In this document: in pieces, positions 9,393 through 18,845 of the stretch
Position numbering within the stretch: the stretch's first letter is position 1
How the letters are laid out: each line of letters begins with the position of its first letter
From: Microbacteriaceae bacterium
Lineage (GTDB): Bacteria; Actinomycetota; Actinomycetes; Actinomycetales; Microbacteriaceae
Length of the DNA: 63,282 nt
Direction of reading: 5' to 3'
Assembly (NCBI GenBank): GCA_007117135.1
Contig: SKHB01000055.1
Coordinates: 1-63,282, forward strand
Translations under genes and position numbers: made by a program
The notes under the pieces: generated by a model
Seen by the model: the letters and a program-made list of their open reading frames with translations, nothing else
The model's database searches: none
What the model was told of the DNA's origin: nothing

Positions 9393-10403
9393 TTAGTTAG
9401 GGGTCCGAGCGGCCGGTTCATCGCTTGTGGCGGGGGCCTCGGTGTCCGTAAGCGGCTGGTCGTTCTCATCCAGCCAGTAGCGGTCCTCTGATTGTAGCGC
9501 AGTTGGGTCTTCCCATTCACGGCCAGGTCGGTAGACCGACGGCTCGTCGCCGGGGTGGCGTCTGGCTTGAACAAAGAAGATAGCCAACCCCAGGGCAATG
9601 GCCACCAGGGCTGTCCACTGGTTGGCTCGCAAGCCAAAAATGACTTCGGCGACGTCCAGTCGAATCGTTTCGAGGAAGAATCTGCCCACCCCGTACCAGA
9701 CGAGATAGAGGCCAAATAAGCGACCCCACTGCAGGTTGAACTTCCTCAGCAGGGCAATAAGCACGAGGGCCCCAAAGAAGTTCCACAGAAGTTCGTAGAG
9801 AAAGGTGGGGTGAAAAAGGGTTTCTGGCGGCAACCCTGCCGGAATGGCAGGGTTTGGTGTGTCAATTTGCAAACCCCACGGCAGGTCGGTGGGAGCACCG
9901 AAGAGTTCTTGGTTGAAATAGTTCCCCAGTCGCCCAACACCTTGGGCGACCAGCAGTCCCGGCGCGAGTGCGTCAGCGAACGACCAAAAGCGTAGGCCCA
10001 CAATTCGCGCACCGATCCACGCTCCAATGGCGCCACCCATCAGCGCGCCAAAAATCGCCAGGCCACCCTCCCACACATAGAAGATTCGCCAAATATTTGC
10101 TCCGGGGAAAAAATAGTCGCTCGGGTGTGTAGCGACGTGAAAGAGGCGCCCCCCCAAAATACCCAGTGGCACCGCATACAGGGCAACATCAATGACAACC
10201 CATTTTTCTGCTCCCCGGGTGGTGAGCCGGTGGTTGACAATAAAAATGGCAAAAATGATGCCCAACAGGATGGCCAACGCGTAAGCGTTGACGACGAGGT
10301 TGAAACCAAACCAGTCGAGCCCCAGATCGCGAAGCCAAGCGCCCAGGTTGAAGGAACGCCACTCGCGGGGCGGGCTGGGAATCCCAGCAGGAATGGTGGT
10401 CAT
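9393..10403 (-). CDS. lgt: Prolipoprotein diacylglyceryl transferase
   Basis: This 336-residue polytopic membrane enzyme attaches diacylglycerol to the lipobox cysteine of prelipoproteins, such as the fasciclin protein in this window. About seven hydrophobic segments are visible. The family core GVGRLGNYFNQELFG (about 155-169) contains the conserved Arg158 and Asn161. GGRLFHV (84-90) and a C-terminal FFLETIRLD are also present. The tail after about residue 295 is acidic and proline-rich, an extension common in actinobacterial Lgt. It lies 44 bp after trpA with its own good ribosome-binding site (GAAGGGAG), an arrangement I recall from other Microbacteriaceae. Confidence 0.96.
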   Translation of the reverse strand: MTTIPAGIPSPPREWRSFNLGAWLRDLGLDWFGFNLVVNAYALAILLGIIFAIFIVNHRLTTRGAEKWVVIDVALYAVPLGILGGRLFHVATHPSDYFFPGANIWRIFYVWEGGLAIFGALMGGAIGAWIGARIVGLRFWSFADALAPGLLVAQGVGRLGNYFNQELFGAPTDLPWGLQIDTPNPAIPAGLPPETLFHPTFLYELLWNFFGALVLIALLRKFNLQWGRLFGLYLVWYGVGRFFLETIRLDVAEVIFGLRANQWTALVAIALGLAIFFVQARRHPGDEPSVYRPGREWEDPTALQSEDRYWLDENDQPLTDTEAPATSDEPAARTPN

Positions 10404-10447
10404 TATTCTCCCTTCACGACGGCAACCCCATCAGCGTAGTTGGCTGG

Positions 10448-11245
10448 TTAGGGTGCTGTCACCTTGGTGGCGGCGGCAAGCTCTCTCGCCAGTTGCCGCA
10501 CGGCGACTACTCCCCCGGTTTCCAGCGCGTTGACCAGTGCTGAGCCGACGATTGCTCCGTCTGCGTAAGCCAACACTTGGGCGACGTGTTCGGGCTGGGA
10601 AATACCAATTCCCACACACGCCGAGTCACACCCTTGGGCGCGGAGCCTCTCAACGAGCCCTCTGGCTGCTTGGTCAACATCGTCCCGCGTTCCAGTGATT
10701 CCCATGGTGGACACGGTGTAGACGAAACCTTTGGTGTGTGTGATGACGGAGCGAAGACGTTCGTCGGATGACGACGGCGCGGCAAGAAATACTCGCTCCA
10801 AGCCGTGGCTGTCGGACGCCTCTAACCACGGTTGCGCTTCGTCGGGGATGAGGTCAGGGGTGATCATCCCTGCACCGCCTGCTGCTACCAGGTCGGTCGC
10901 GAACCTGTCGACCCCGTATTGCAGCACCGGGTTCCAGTACGTCATCACCAACACGGGGGCGGAAACACGTGCGGTGATGGCGGCGACTGCTTCAAAAACG
11001 TGTCGAAGTCGGAAGCCGTTTTCGAGGGCTTTTCCGGTGGCTTGTTGGATGACGGGACCGTCCATGACCGGGTCGGAGTACGGAACGCCCAGTTCCAAAA
11101 TGTCAACACCTTCTTCCACGAGGGCAACAGCAGCCTCAATGGATTCTTCAAGTGTGGGGAACCCGATGGGCAAGTACCCAATCAACGCTCCACGTCCGTC
11201 GGACTTCGCTTGTGTGATGGTGTCGTGAACGGTGCTGCGGCTCAT
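10448..11245 (-). CDS. trpA: Tryptophan synthase alpha chain
   Basis: This 265-residue TIM-barrel enzyme cleaves indole-3-glycerol phosphate to indole and glyceraldehyde 3-phosphate. The catalytic Glu51 and Asp62 are present in [13 protein letters not shown]. Later phosphate-binding segments ([22 protein letters not shown]) are intact. It overlaps trpB by 4 bp (ATGA), the usual coupling for subunits that form one alpha-beta complex with an indole tunnel. Confidence 0.97.
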   Translation of the reverse strand: MSRSTVHDTITQAKSDGRGALIGYLPIGFPTLEESIEAAVALVEEGVDILELGVPYSDPVMDGPVIQQATGKALENGFRLRHVFEAVAAITARVSAPVLVMTYWNPVLQYGVDRFATDLVAAGGAGMITPDLIPDEAQPWLEASDSHGLERVFLAAPSSSDERLRSVITHTKGFVYTVSTMGITGTRDDVDQAARGLVERLRAQGCDSACVGIGISQPEHVAQVLAYADGAIVGSALVNALETGGVVAVRQLARELAAATKVTAP

Positions 11246-12450
11246 GCGGTGGGGTCCTGCAGCGAGAAGTAGCGGGTGACCGTCTCCATGTCTTTGTCGC
11301 CTCGTCCGCTCAGTGATACCAAAATGTTGGCGTCAGGTCCCAACTCTTTGCCGAGCCTTTCGGTTCCAGCAAGCCCGTGAGCAGTTTCGATGGCGGCGAT
11401 GATTCCCTCGGTTTCGGCTAACCGTCGCAGAGATTGCATGGCTTCGTCGTCGGTGACCGCCTCATACCGGCCGCGACCAATATCGGCCAACCACGCGTGT
11501 TCTGGCCCAATACCTGGGTAGTCGAGCCCGGCTGATATCGAGTGCGATTCGACGGTTTGGCCGTCTTCGTCCTGCAAGACCAATGATTTGGCGCCATGCA
11601 GAACACCGGGCCGCCCCTTGCTGATGGTGGCGGCGTGATGGGGTGTGGTGATGCCATCTCCGCCGGCCTCATAGCCGGCGAGAACAACGTCGGGATCATC
11701 CAAGAATGCGTGGAAAATGCCCATTGCGTTGGAGCCGCCCCCAACACAGGCGGTCACCGCGTCTGGTAGCCGACCTGTCAATTCCAGCATTTGCTCCCGT
11801 GCTTCCACGCCAATAATTGAGTGAAAGTCTCGAACCATGACGGGGAAAGGGTGCGGGCCCGCGACCGTGCCGAGCAGGTAGTGGGTGTCGGCCACATTGG
11901 TCACCCAGTCCCGCATGGCTTCGTTGATAGCGTCTTTCAGGGTTTTCGACCCGCTGGTCACCGCGACAACTTCAGCGCCGAGAAGCCTCATCCGGGCAAC
12001 GTTCAAGGCTTGACGCTCTGTGTCGACCTGGCCCATATAGACAACACAGTCCATGCCCATGAGCGCCGCTGCGGTCGCCGTTGCAACACCGTGCTGACCA
12101 GCACCGGTCTCCGCGATCAGTCGAGATTTGCCAATTCTTTTGGCCAACAGTGCTTGTCCGATAACGTTGTTGATTTTGTGGGAACCGGTGTGGTTCAGGT
12201 CTTCTCGCTTCAAGAAAATTCGCGCGCCACCGCAGTGTTCTGAGTAGCGTTTTGCTTCAGTGATGAGGGAGGGCCGACCGGAGTAGGTGCGGTGAAGGTC
12301 GAGCAATTCCTGCTGAAAAACGGGGTCAGTTTTTGCGGCCATATACGCGGCATCAAGCTCATCGAGGGCAGCGATCAGCGATTCGGGGACAAACCGCCCA
12401 CCGAATTGCCCGAAGTAGGGTCCCTGTTCACTGCGCAGCGCTGTTGTCAT
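11242..12450 (-). CDS. trpB: Tryptophan synthase beta chain
   Basis: This 402-residue PLP enzyme condenses indole with serine to give tryptophan. The PLP lysine is Lys92 in HTGSHKINN and the cofactor phosphate site is the glycine-rich GGGSNAMG near residue 237. The Glu region near 110-115 (AETGAGQHG) is intact. The ATG overlaps the trpC stop by 4 bp and the stop overlaps trpA by 4 bp, so trpC-trpB-trpA are tightly coupled. Confidence 0.98.
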   Translation of the reverse strand: MTTALRSEQGPYFGQFGGRFVPESLIAALDELDAAYMAAKTDPVFQQELLDLHRTYSGRPSLITEAKRYSEHCGGARIFLKREDLNHTGSHKINNVIGQALLAKRIGKSRLIAETGAGQHGVATATAAALMGMDCVVYMGQVDTERQALNVARMRLLGAEVVAVTSGSKTLKDAINEAMRDWVTNVADTHYLLGTVAGPHPFPVMVRDFHSIIGVEAREQMLELTGRLPDAVTACVGGGSNAMGIFHAFLDDPDVVLAGYEAGGDGITTPHHAATISKGRPGVLHGAKSLVLQDEDGQTVESHSISAGLDYPGIGPEHAWLADIGRGRYEAVTDDEAMQSLRRLAETEGIIAAIETAHGLAGTERLGKELGPDANILVSLSGRGDKDMETVTRYFSLQDPTA

Positions 12451-13220
12451 GCCTCACTGAACTCCTTGACTCGATCCCGGGGGGAACCTCCGGTTACCAG
12501 GGTTTCGCCGACCAGCACGCAGTCTGCGCCCCCAGTACGATAGTGGCGCACATCGTCCACAGATGCCACCGCGGACTCGGCAACCTTCAGGACATTTGCA
12601 GGAATAAGGGCAGAAAGGCGACCAAAGAGGTCACGGTCGAGCTCAAAGGTGGCCAGATTGCGGGCATTAATTCCGATAATGTCCGCCCCCAATGCCACTG
12701 CCCGTTCGGTTTCGTCGCGAGTGTGGGCTTCGACGAGGACGGCCATGTTCCACGACCGGGCAAGGGCCAATAGTCGCGTCGCCTCATCGTCGGTCAAACA
12801 CGCCATGATCAACAGGACAATATCCGCGCCGTTGGCCCGAGCTTCGACCACTTGATAGTCGGTGGTGATGAAGTCTTTGCGTAATACCGGGATGGACACT
12901 GCCTGGCTAACGGCCTGCAGGTCGGCGAGGGATCCAAGAAACTGGCGTTCTTCTGTCAACACGCTGATGGCCACAGCGCCACCTGATTCGTACTCTGTGG
13001 CGAGTGCGACCGGGTCCGGGATGTCGGCAAGTGGGCCTTTTGAGGGGCTGGCCCGTTTCACTTCCGCAATAACACCAACACCATTTTTGTTCACCGTGTG
13101 TTTCCCAAAGGGTTTCACAGGTGGTGCGGCGACCGCGCGCTTTGCAATGAGGTCGAAGGGAATGACTGCTTCCCGGGCGGCGGCATCTTCGCGGGCGCCA
13201 GCAACGAGCCCATCAAGCAC
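12447..13220 (-). CDS. trpC: Indole-3-glycerol phosphate synthase
   Basis: This 257-residue enzyme closes the indole ring of carboxyphenylaminodeoxyribulose phosphate. It carries Glu53 and Lys55 ([11 protein letters not shown]) and catalytic Lys115 (LRKDF). It is monofunctional; no TrpF domain is fused, and in actinobacteria that step is usually done by the HisA-type enzyme PriA. Translation starts at a GTG directly next to the stop codon of the upstream small membrane protein, with no spacer base. Confidence 0.96.
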   Translation of the reverse strand: MLDGLVAGAREDAAAREAVIPFDLIAKRAVAAPPVKPFGKHTVNKNGVGVIAEVKRASPSKGPLADIPDPVALATEYESGGAVAISVLTEERQFLGSLADLQAVSQAVSIPVLRKDFITTDYQVVEARANGADIVLLIMACLTDDEATRLLALARSWNMAVLVEAHTRDETERAVALGADIIGINARNLATFELDRDLFGRLSALIPANVLKVAESAVASVDDVRHYRTGGADCVLVGETLVTGGSPRDRVKEFSEA

Positions 13221-13448
13221 TTAGTGTCCCTTGGGTTGATATTTCGGCCCTTTAGCACCCCAGCCGGCTGCAGAGAGGGCGAAACCGGCCACCCAACCCA
13301 GCGCGGTAACAACCCCTGACGCGACAACCAACCCCCACATTTCGAGAAACAAGAAAACTGTTCCCAGGGTCAGCCCAATGGTCATGATGGTCACGGCAAC
13401 CCACGCAGCGGGTGAGTGTCCATGTCCAGGGTCAACGAGGTTGTTCAT
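13221..13448 (-). CDS. Small membrane protein of the trp operon (DUF6704-like)
   Basis: This 75-residue protein has a short polar start containing HGHSPAAW, two hydrophobic segments (about 15-37 and 40-62) and a basic tail. Size, the HG-x-SPAAW start and a position just before trpC match a Microbacteriaceae/Micrococcales family I recall as DUF6704. No catalytic motif is visible and its function is unknown. It follows the larger trp membrane protein by 29 bp, with AGGAC before the ATG. Confidence 0.8.
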   Translation of the reverse strand: MNNLVDPGHGHSPAAWVAVTIMTIGLTLGTVFLFLEMWGLVVASGVVTALGWVAGFALSAAGWGAKGPKYQPKGH

Positions 13449-13477
13449 TACAGTCCTTCCGGGTTGCTTGAACCATT

Positions 13478-14047
13478 CTAGCGGTCTGTGGGATCTCCGC
13501 CGTCCGACATTTCATCCCACGGGTGTTGGTCGGTGGAGCCACTGGGGCGATCAAACCGGGACACCGTGTGCTTTCTCTCCCGCCATATCGTGAGACCCAG
13601 CAGGGCGGACAACACAAAGGCTCCCACCCCCACCACAGACACGCCGGTGGGGAAGGGCGCCGTGGTGACCTGGCCCACCAGTTCGTTGATGGTGTCCGCG
13701 CCCGATAACCCGGTCAGTTGGGTGATTTGTGGCCTGGCGGCACTGATTGCACCCGCCAAAGCGGCAAGGGTCGCCCAGAGGGCTCCCAGGGCACTCACCG
13801 CTTGAACAATGACAGCCGCCACATGGGCGCCTCGGTAAACCAGCAGTGACAGGGCGTGAGCAGCGGCGGTGACAAGGAGCAAACTGAGCGCCAAGGGTGC
13901 TTGATCATTTCCTGTCAGCGTGATGGTTTGACCGGTGGTGAGAGTGATGTTCGACCACGGTTGGCCAAAACCAACCAGCAGGGCTATGACCGCAATTGCG
14001 CCGAGAACATGCCGCAGGGTGAGACGTTTTTTGGCTGCGTCAGTCAT
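13478..14047 (-). CDS. Trp-biosynthesis-associated membrane protein
   Basis: This 189-residue protein has four hydrophobic segments: about 15-33, 52-70, 80-104 and 138-158. A polar loop rich in Thr and Gln (LTTGQTITLTG) follows the first. The layout and position directly after trpE fit the actinobacterial family called tryptophan-associated transmembrane protein (TIGR02234). Its role is unknown; transport or membrane association has been suggested only from context. I chose the ATG at 14047, which overlaps the trpE stop by 8 bp, over an earlier one that would extend deeper into trpE. The C-terminal 30 residues are acidic and probably disordered. Confidence 0.85.
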   Translation of the reverse strand: MTDAAKKRLTLRHVLGAIAVIALLVGFGQPWSNITLTTGQTITLTGNDQAPLALSLLLVTAAAHALSLLVYRGAHVAAVIVQAVSALGALWATLAALAGAISAARPQITQLTGLSGADTINELVGQVTTAPFPTGVSVVGVGAFVLSALLGLTIWRERKHTVSRFDRPSGSTDQHPWDEMSDGGDPTDR

Positions 14048-15548
14048 GGTGATCGAGGTGGTTGGCGGCCAACACCGCACGCAGCGGTGCTGCTGCTTTG
14101 TGCTGGGTTTCTTGGTATTCGAGGTGGTTCACAGAATCGGCGACGATACCGGCTCCAGCTTGGACGGTGGCAACGTTGCCCGATAGCCAGACCGTCCTAA
14201 TGGCTATGGCCAGGTCGGTGTCACCGTTGTGGCCAAAGTAACCGACAACACCGCCGTAAATGCCACGCTGATGCGGCTCCACATCGTCGATGATGCTCAA
14301 AGCTCTCGGTTTGGGCGCTCCACTCAAAGTGCCCGCGGGGAAAGTCGCCCGAAACACGTCAATGGGTCCCACATCTTCCCGCAGAGTGCCTTCAACGCTG
14401 CTGACCAGGTGCATGATGTGGGAGAAACGCTCCACTTCCATGAACTGCGTCACATCGACACTTCCCGCTTCACACACTTTCGATAAGTCGTTTCTGGCCA
14501 AATCGACGAGCATCAAATGTTCTGCTTGCTCTTTCTTGTCGGCCAACAGTTCGTCGGCGATGGCCTGGTCGGCGTCCGGGGTTTTCCCGCGAGGCCTTGA
14601 GCCTGCAATGGGGTGTGAATACGCTCGGCCCTGTTTCACCGTCACAAGCGCTTCGGGTGACGAGCCCACCACCTGATACGCCTCACCACCAGCACCTTCA
14701 CATTCCAGCAAATACATATACGGGCTGGGGTTCAAAGACCTCAACACTCGATAAACCTCGAGGGGTGTTGCGGTGAGCTCTGCGTCGAATCTTTGCGACA
14801 CCACCACTTGAAAAACATCACCGTCGGTAATGTGCTGTTTGGCCTGATCCACCATCGCAAAAAAGGCGTCTGGGGTCATATTTGCTGGAACCGCGATGGT
14901 CTCCGGGTCTTTCCTCACAGACAGTAGTGGCGACGTGGGGGCGACCAGGCGCTCCTGCATCGAATCTAAGCGCGCAACGGCATTCTCATAGTCGGCACTG
15001 GTGGGTGCATCGATGCTGTGAACAAGGGTCGCGAGGGTAACTTCGGAGGAGTGATGGTCGAAAATGACCAGGTCTCTGACGAGTGCCATCGACAGCCAAG
15101 GAACCTCATGAATCGCCTCTGGCTGGTGGGGCAGGTTTTCGATGTGCCTCACCGCCTCCCAGCCGATATACCCCACCAGACCGCCGGGAAACGGCAGGGA
15201 GGGTCCAGTCTGGGGGGTCTCCCAGCGGTGAAGCAAAGCAGACACGGCGTCCAATGGCTTTCCTGGAATGTTCCCCCCGAAACACTGCTCCACGCTCATG
15301 TCAGTGGATAACCAGGCGGACTGGTTGTTGCGTTCAGTGAGAACCCCCCAACATGACGCTCCGATGAACGAAAACCTCGACCACGTGCCGGCCTGGTCGG
15401 CGGACTCCAATAAAAACGAGCCAGGCCCCTGCCCAAATTTCCGATACAAACCCATCGGTGTTTCACTGTCGGCAAACAGCGTTCTCGATACGGCGATGAC
15501 GGGGCCGTGGCTGTGGGCAGCGAAGAACTCTTCTTTCGTGGTGGTCAC
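14040..15548 (-). CDS. trpE: Anthranilate synthase component I
   Basis: This 502-residue chorismate-utilising enzyme makes anthranilate together with a TrpG glutaminase, which is not in this window. The C-terminal half has the family core: QRFDAEL, the P-S-P-Y-M segment, HPIAGSRPRGK, DLARNDLSKVCE, FPAGTLSGAPK and QAGAGIVADS. The N-terminal part carries LLESAD, which matches the Trp feedback-site motif LLES. It starts with GTG overlapping the hisI stop by 4 bp (GTGA), so his and trp genes form one transcription unit. I see no leader peptide or T-box in front of it. Confidence 0.97.
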   Translation of the reverse strand: MTTTKEEFFAAHSHGPVIAVSRTLFADSETPMGLYRKFGQGPGSFLLESADQAGTWSRFSFIGASCWGVLTERNNQSAWLSTDMSVEQCFGGNIPGKPLDAVSALLHRWETPQTGPSLPFPGGLVGYIGWEAVRHIENLPHQPEAIHEVPWLSMALVRDLVIFDHHSSEVTLATLVHSIDAPTSADYENAVARLDSMQERLVAPTSPLLSVRKDPETIAVPANMTPDAFFAMVDQAKQHITDGDVFQVVVSQRFDAELTATPLEVYRVLRSLNPSPYMYLLECEGAGGEAYQVVGSSPEALVTVKQGRAYSHPIAGSRPRGKTPDADQAIADELLADKKEQAEHLMLVDLARNDLSKVCEAGSVDVTQFMEVERFSHIMHLVSSVEGTLREDVGPIDVFRATFPAGTLSGAPKPRALSIIDDVEPHQRGIYGGVVGYFGHNGDTDLAIAIRTVWLSGNVATVQAGAGIVADSVNHLEYQETQHKAAAPLRAVLAANHLDHHD

Positions 15549-15898
15549 TGTGGCCCTCCCCCGCTAAAACAGGTGTCCTGACCAGTGTGGCAACTGGGAC
15601 CTTTTTGGTCGACCTGTAACAACACCACATCACCGTCACAGTCAACATGCAACGACCGGGCCACCTGGGTGTTGCCGCTGGTGTCACCCTTCCGCCAATA
15701 TTCCTGGCGGGAACGGGAAAAATAGGTCACCCGCCCCTCGTGGAGGGTGCGGTTGATGGCTTCCGCATCCGCCCACGCCAACATCAACACTTGCCTGGTT
15801 GTGGCATCCTGTGCGATGACTGGGATAAGCCCCTGATCGTTGTATCGGATGCGAGACACGTCGCTGGCGTTCGCAGACACGACCCAGTTGTTGCTCAC
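15545..15898 (-). CDS. hisI: Phosphoribosyl-AMP cyclohydrolase
   Basis: This 117-residue enzyme opens the purine ring of PR-AMP in histidine synthesis. The signature is complete: W-R-K-G-x-TSGN, the metal-binding DCDGD, and the zinc cysteines in SCH-x(4)-TC. It is the cyclohydrolase only; the HisE step is a separate gene 1.6 kb upstream, as usual in actinobacteria. GTG start, 4-bp overlap with hisF. Confidence 0.97.
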   Translation of the reverse strand: MSNNWVVSANASDVSRIRYNDQGLIPVIAQDATTRQVLMLAWADAEAINRTLHEGRVTYFSRSRQEYWRKGDTSGNTQVARSLHVDCDGDVVLLQVDQKGPSCHTGQDTCFSGGGPQ

Positions 15899-16656
15899 CT
15901 GACCACCACCCCCGCGGCTCGAAGAGAATCTTTTACTTCACTAATTGTGTGCTGATGGGTATGAAAAATCGAGGCGGCCAGCACAGCGTCTGCTCCCGAT
16001 GCGACAGCCGCAGGGAAATGGTCAGGTGATCCCGCACCGCCAGAGGCAATCAGTGGCACGTTGACGTGAGCTCGAACTGCTTCAATCATTGCCACATCAA
16101 ACCCGTCTTTTGTGCCATCGGCATCAATCGAGTTGAGGAGCACCTCCCCCGCGCCCCGTGACACCGCTTCCACCGCCCAGGCCAAACCGTCCCGGTCTGT
16201 TGTGGTGCGACCACCGTGGGTAGTCACCACAAAACCGGAGGGCTGAGCGGCGTCCCGTTTGACATCTAAGGAGATCACCAACACTTGAGAACCAAAATGT
16301 GCGGCGATCTGGTCGAGGAGGTCCGGCTCGGCCAGGGCTGCGGAGTTGACGCTGATTTTGTCCGCGCCGTGTTCTAACAGTCTGCCCACATCGTCAACAG
16401 ACCGAACACCTCCGCCAACTGTCAGGGGAATGAACAGCGTTTCTGCCGTGTTTTTGACGACGTCAAACATGGTGCTGCGGTCGTCAACCGTCGCGGTGAC
16501 GTCCAAAAATGTCACTTCATCAGCGCCCTGTTCGCCGTAACGGTGGGCGAGCTCAACCGGGTCACCCTGGTCGGTGAGGTCTTGAAAATTGACACCCTTG
16601 ACAACCCGTCCGGCGTCAACATCCAGACAGGGAATTACTCGGACGGCAACGGTCAC
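15895..16656 (-). CDS. hisF: Imidazole glycerol phosphate synthase cyclase subunit
   Basis: This 253-residue TIM barrel uses ammonia from HisH to make imidazole glycerol phosphate and AICAR. The catalytic aspartates are Asp12 ([13 protein letters not shown]) and the Asp of VISLDVKRD near residue 131. Phosphate-binding loops ([19 protein letters not shown]) are present. HisH and HisA are not nearby, so the usual hisBHAF order is broken. It begins with GTG and overlaps hisG by one base (TAGTG). Confidence 0.97.
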   Translation of the reverse strand: MTVAVRVIPCLDVDAGRVVKGVNFQDLTDQGDPVELAHRYGEQGADEVTFLDVTATVDDRSTMFDVVKNTAETLFIPLTVGGGVRSVDDVGRLLEHGADKISVNSAALAEPDLLDQIAAHFGSQVLVISLDVKRDAAQPSGFVVTTHGGRTTTDRDGLAWAVEAVSRGAGEVLLNSIDADGTKDGFDVAMIEAVRAHVNVPLIASGGAGSPDHFPAAVASGADAVLAASIFHTHQHTISEVKDSLRAAGVVVR

Positions 16657-17507
16657 TAGATTCTGGCCGCGTGAATGGATGAAACAAGGATCGCTCGGGC
16701 TCCCAAACGGTAAAGGTCATCCATGGCGCGGTGAGCTTCGTCTCGCTTCACCATTACCCGCACGGCCACCCATTCGGGGTCCCTCAGGGGGCTCACCGTT
16801 GGCGACTCGAGCCCCGGTGTGATTGCTGAGGCCTGTTCGATGAGGTGGTGGGGCAGGTCATAGTCAATCAACACAAACTGCCTCGCCACTAACACTCCCT
16901 GCAGCCGCGCCGACAGGGTGTCTAGACCTTCCACGTCGCCTTCGCGGGCGATGAGGACAGCCTCTGACTCCAGGATGACCGGTCCGAAAACGGAGAGGCC
17001 TTGGGCGGCAAGTGTTTGCCCGGTGGACACGACGTCAGCGACAGCGTCGGCGACGCCCAACCGGACAGCGGACTCAACGGCACCGTCGAGGCGAACAATC
17101 TGGGCCGTCACCCCGTGAGTGGCAAGAAATTTTTCCACCAACACGGGGTAGCTGGTGGCTACCCGGCGGCCCGCGAGGTGTTCGAGCTCGGTAATGTCGC
17201 CTGGTCCGGCAAAGCGGAACGTCGAGTGCCCAAAATCGAGGGTTTTTGTCTCTATCGCAGGTGAGGCAGAATCCACCAGCAGGTCCCGACCAGTAATCCC
17301 CACATCGAGTGCGCCGGAACCCACGTAGGTGGCGATATCGCGGGGACGCAAATAGTAAAACTCGACATTATTGGCCGGGTCGGGGACGCTCAAAGATCGC
17401 GGGTCCCTGCGACCGGCATACCCCGCTTCTGTGAGCATGGTGACGGACGCCTCAGAAAGCGTCCCTTTGTTCGGGACGGCAACTTTCAATGGTTGTGGAG
17501 TGTTCAT
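16656..17507 (-). CDS. hisG: ATP phosphoribosyltransferase, long form
   Basis: This 283-residue enzyme catalyses the first and regulated step of histidine synthesis, joining ATP and PRPP. The PRPP loop lies in the [13 protein letters not shown] segment (about residues 152-164). The length and the C-terminal segment after about residue 205 correspond to the HisG_C regulatory domain of the hexameric long form, which is feedback-inhibited by histidine and needs no HisZ. It overlaps hisE by 4 bp. Confidence 0.97.
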   Translation of the reverse strand: MNTPQPLKVAVPNKGTLSEASVTMLTEAGYAGRRDPRSLSVPDPANNVEFYYLRPRDIATYVGSGALDVGITGRDLLVDSASPAIETKTLDFGHSTFRFAGPGDITELEHLAGRRVATSYPVLVEKFLATHGVTAQIVRLDGAVESAVRLGVADAVADVVSTGQTLAAQGLSVFGPVILESEAVLIAREGDVEGLDTLSARLQGVLVARQFVLIDYDLPHHLIEQASAITPGLESPTVSPLRDPEWVAVRVMVKRDEAHRAMDDLYRLGARAILVSSIHAARI

Positions 17508-17770
17508 AGTGTTTTGTACACGTCCTCGGGGGTGACCCCTCGTGCAAGCATTAACACCTGCAGGTGATAGATCAGCTGGGAAATCTCTTCAGCGAGCTCT
17601 TCGGGGGTTTCGTGTTCAGCCGCCATCCACACTTCGGAGGCCTCTTCAACAATTTTTTTGCCAATCGCGTGAACACCGGCATCCACCAGGGCAACCGTGT
17701 TGGAGCCCTCCGGTCGGTGAGCAATGGTGGCGCGGAGCTCGGAATAGAGCTGGTCGAAGCTTTTCACCAC
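17504..17770 (-). CDS. hisE: Phosphoribosyl-ATP pyrophosphatase
   Basis: This 88-residue all-alpha MazG-like enzyme releases pyrophosphate from PR-ATP. The metal-binding pattern is visible in [13 protein letters not shown] and [17 protein letters not shown]. In Microbacteriaceae and mycobacteria hisE directly precedes hisG, as here. The 28-bp gap to the prolyl isomerase upstream is the likely 5' boundary of the his-trp group, but no clear promoter is visible in it. Confidence 0.96.
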   Translation of the reverse strand: MVKSFDQLYSELRATIAHRPEGSNTVALVDAGVHAIGKKIVEEASEVWMAAEHETPEELAEEISQLIYHLQVLMLARGVTPEDVYKTL

Positions 17771-17798
17771 TCCAGGCTACCGCCTGGAGTGGTGGCAG

Positions 17799-18161
17799 TT
17801 AGCCGACAGACACCAAGTCAATAACAAAGACGAGAGTCTTCCCGGACAGCGGGTGTCCGCCACCAGCCGGCCCGTAAGCCAAATGTGGGGGGCAGACCAG
17901 TTGGCGCCTTCCACCCACCTTCATCCCGGGAATACCGTCACGCCATGCCTGAATCAAATTATTGAGCGGGAAACGGATGGTATCTCCCCTGGACCACGAG
18001 CTGTCGAACTCTTCCCCGGTCTCGTAATCAACACCCAGGTAGTGAACTTCAACATTTCCGCCAGCAACAGCTTCACTCCCCTCACCGACAATGAGTTCCG
18101 TGATTTCCAACTCGCCGGGTGGCGGCCCCTGAGGTGGGTCGATTTCTGGTTTCGTGCGCAT
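17799..18161 (-). CDS. FKBP-type peptidyl-prolyl isomerase
   Basis: This 120-residue single-domain FKBP has the usual pocket residues: VHYLGVDYETGEEFDSSW, the IQAWRDGIPGMKVGGRR segment, and LAYGP. There is no signal peptide, so it is cytoplasmic. It probably speeds proline isomerisation in folding proteins. It sits 9 bp from rpe and 28 bp from hisE. Confidence 0.93.
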   Translation of the reverse strand: MRTKPEIDPPQGPPPGELEITELIVGEGSEAVAGGNVEVHYLGVDYETGEEFDSSWSRGDTIRFPLNNLIQAWRDGIPGMKVGGRRQLVCPPHLAYGPAGGGHPLSGKTLVFVIDLVSVG

Positions 18162-18170
18162 ATGTCCTCC

Positions 18171-18836
18171 TTAGGACGGTTGGCCTGACTGTGCAGCGTG
18201 GCGGAGTTCGGCGATCGCATCCTCGGGGGTGATTCCCGGGCGAAAAACGGCGGACCCGGCGACAAACGTGTTGGCACCGTGGGTGGCCGCTTGGGCGATA
18301 GTGTCCAGTGAAATGCCCCCGTCGACCTGAATCCACAGCGTCGGGTTAGTGGTGTGGGCCGCGGCGGCAACAGTCTCCAGTTTGGGCATCATGTCAACCA
18401 TGAACGACTGGCCGCCAAACCCCGGTTCAACTGTCATCACCAAAAACTGTTCGATATGTGGAATGAGGTCGAGGTAGGGCTCGACCGGTGTTCCGGGTTT
18501 TACCGAAATTCCCGCCTTAGCGCCCGCCGTGTGAATCGCGTCGATAACAGCGCGAGGGTTGTCCGCCGCCTCCACATGGAAGGTCACACACTCTGCCCCA
18601 GTGGCGGCGTAGTCGGGCGCCCACCGCAGTGGATCGTTGATCATCAAGTGAACATCCAGAGGGACGGGAGAAGTGTCCTGGATGCGTTGTGTCATTTGTT
18701 GGCCGAAGGTGAGGTTTGGCACAAAATGGTTGTCCATGATGTCCACGTGGACAGCGTCTGCGGTGGCGATGGTGTGAAGGTCGCGTTCCATGTTGACGAA
18801 GTCAGCTGACAGCACGCTGGGGTTTATCCGAAACAC
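18171..18836 (-). CDS. rpe: Ribulose-phosphate 3-epimerase
   Basis: This 221-residue TIM barrel interconverts ribulose 5-phosphate and xylulose 5-phosphate in the pentose phosphate pathway, which supplies PRPP for the his, trp and pyr genes around it. Metal and catalytic residues appear in HVDIMDNHFVPN (30-41), DVHLMI, VEPGFGGQSF and VDGGIS. It starts 9 bp after rsmB ends. Confidence 0.97.
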   Translation of the reverse strand: MFRINPSVLSADFVNMERDLHTIATADAVHVDIMDNHFVPNLTFGQQMTQRIQDTSPVPLDVHLMINDPLRWAPDYAATGAECVTFHVEAADNPRAVIDAIHTAGAKAGISVKPGTPVEPYLDLIPHIEQFLVMTVEPGFGGQSFMVDMMPKLETVAAAAHTTNPTLWIQVDGGISLDTIAQAATHGANTFVAGSAVFRPGITPEDAIAELRHAAQSGQPS

Positions 18837-18845
18837 CCCACCACC

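Noticed and set aside
14040-15548. Trp leader peptide or T-box controlling trpE
   Set aside because: trpE overlaps hisI by 4 bp, leaving no leader; no Trp-rich short frame or T-box core was seen upstream.
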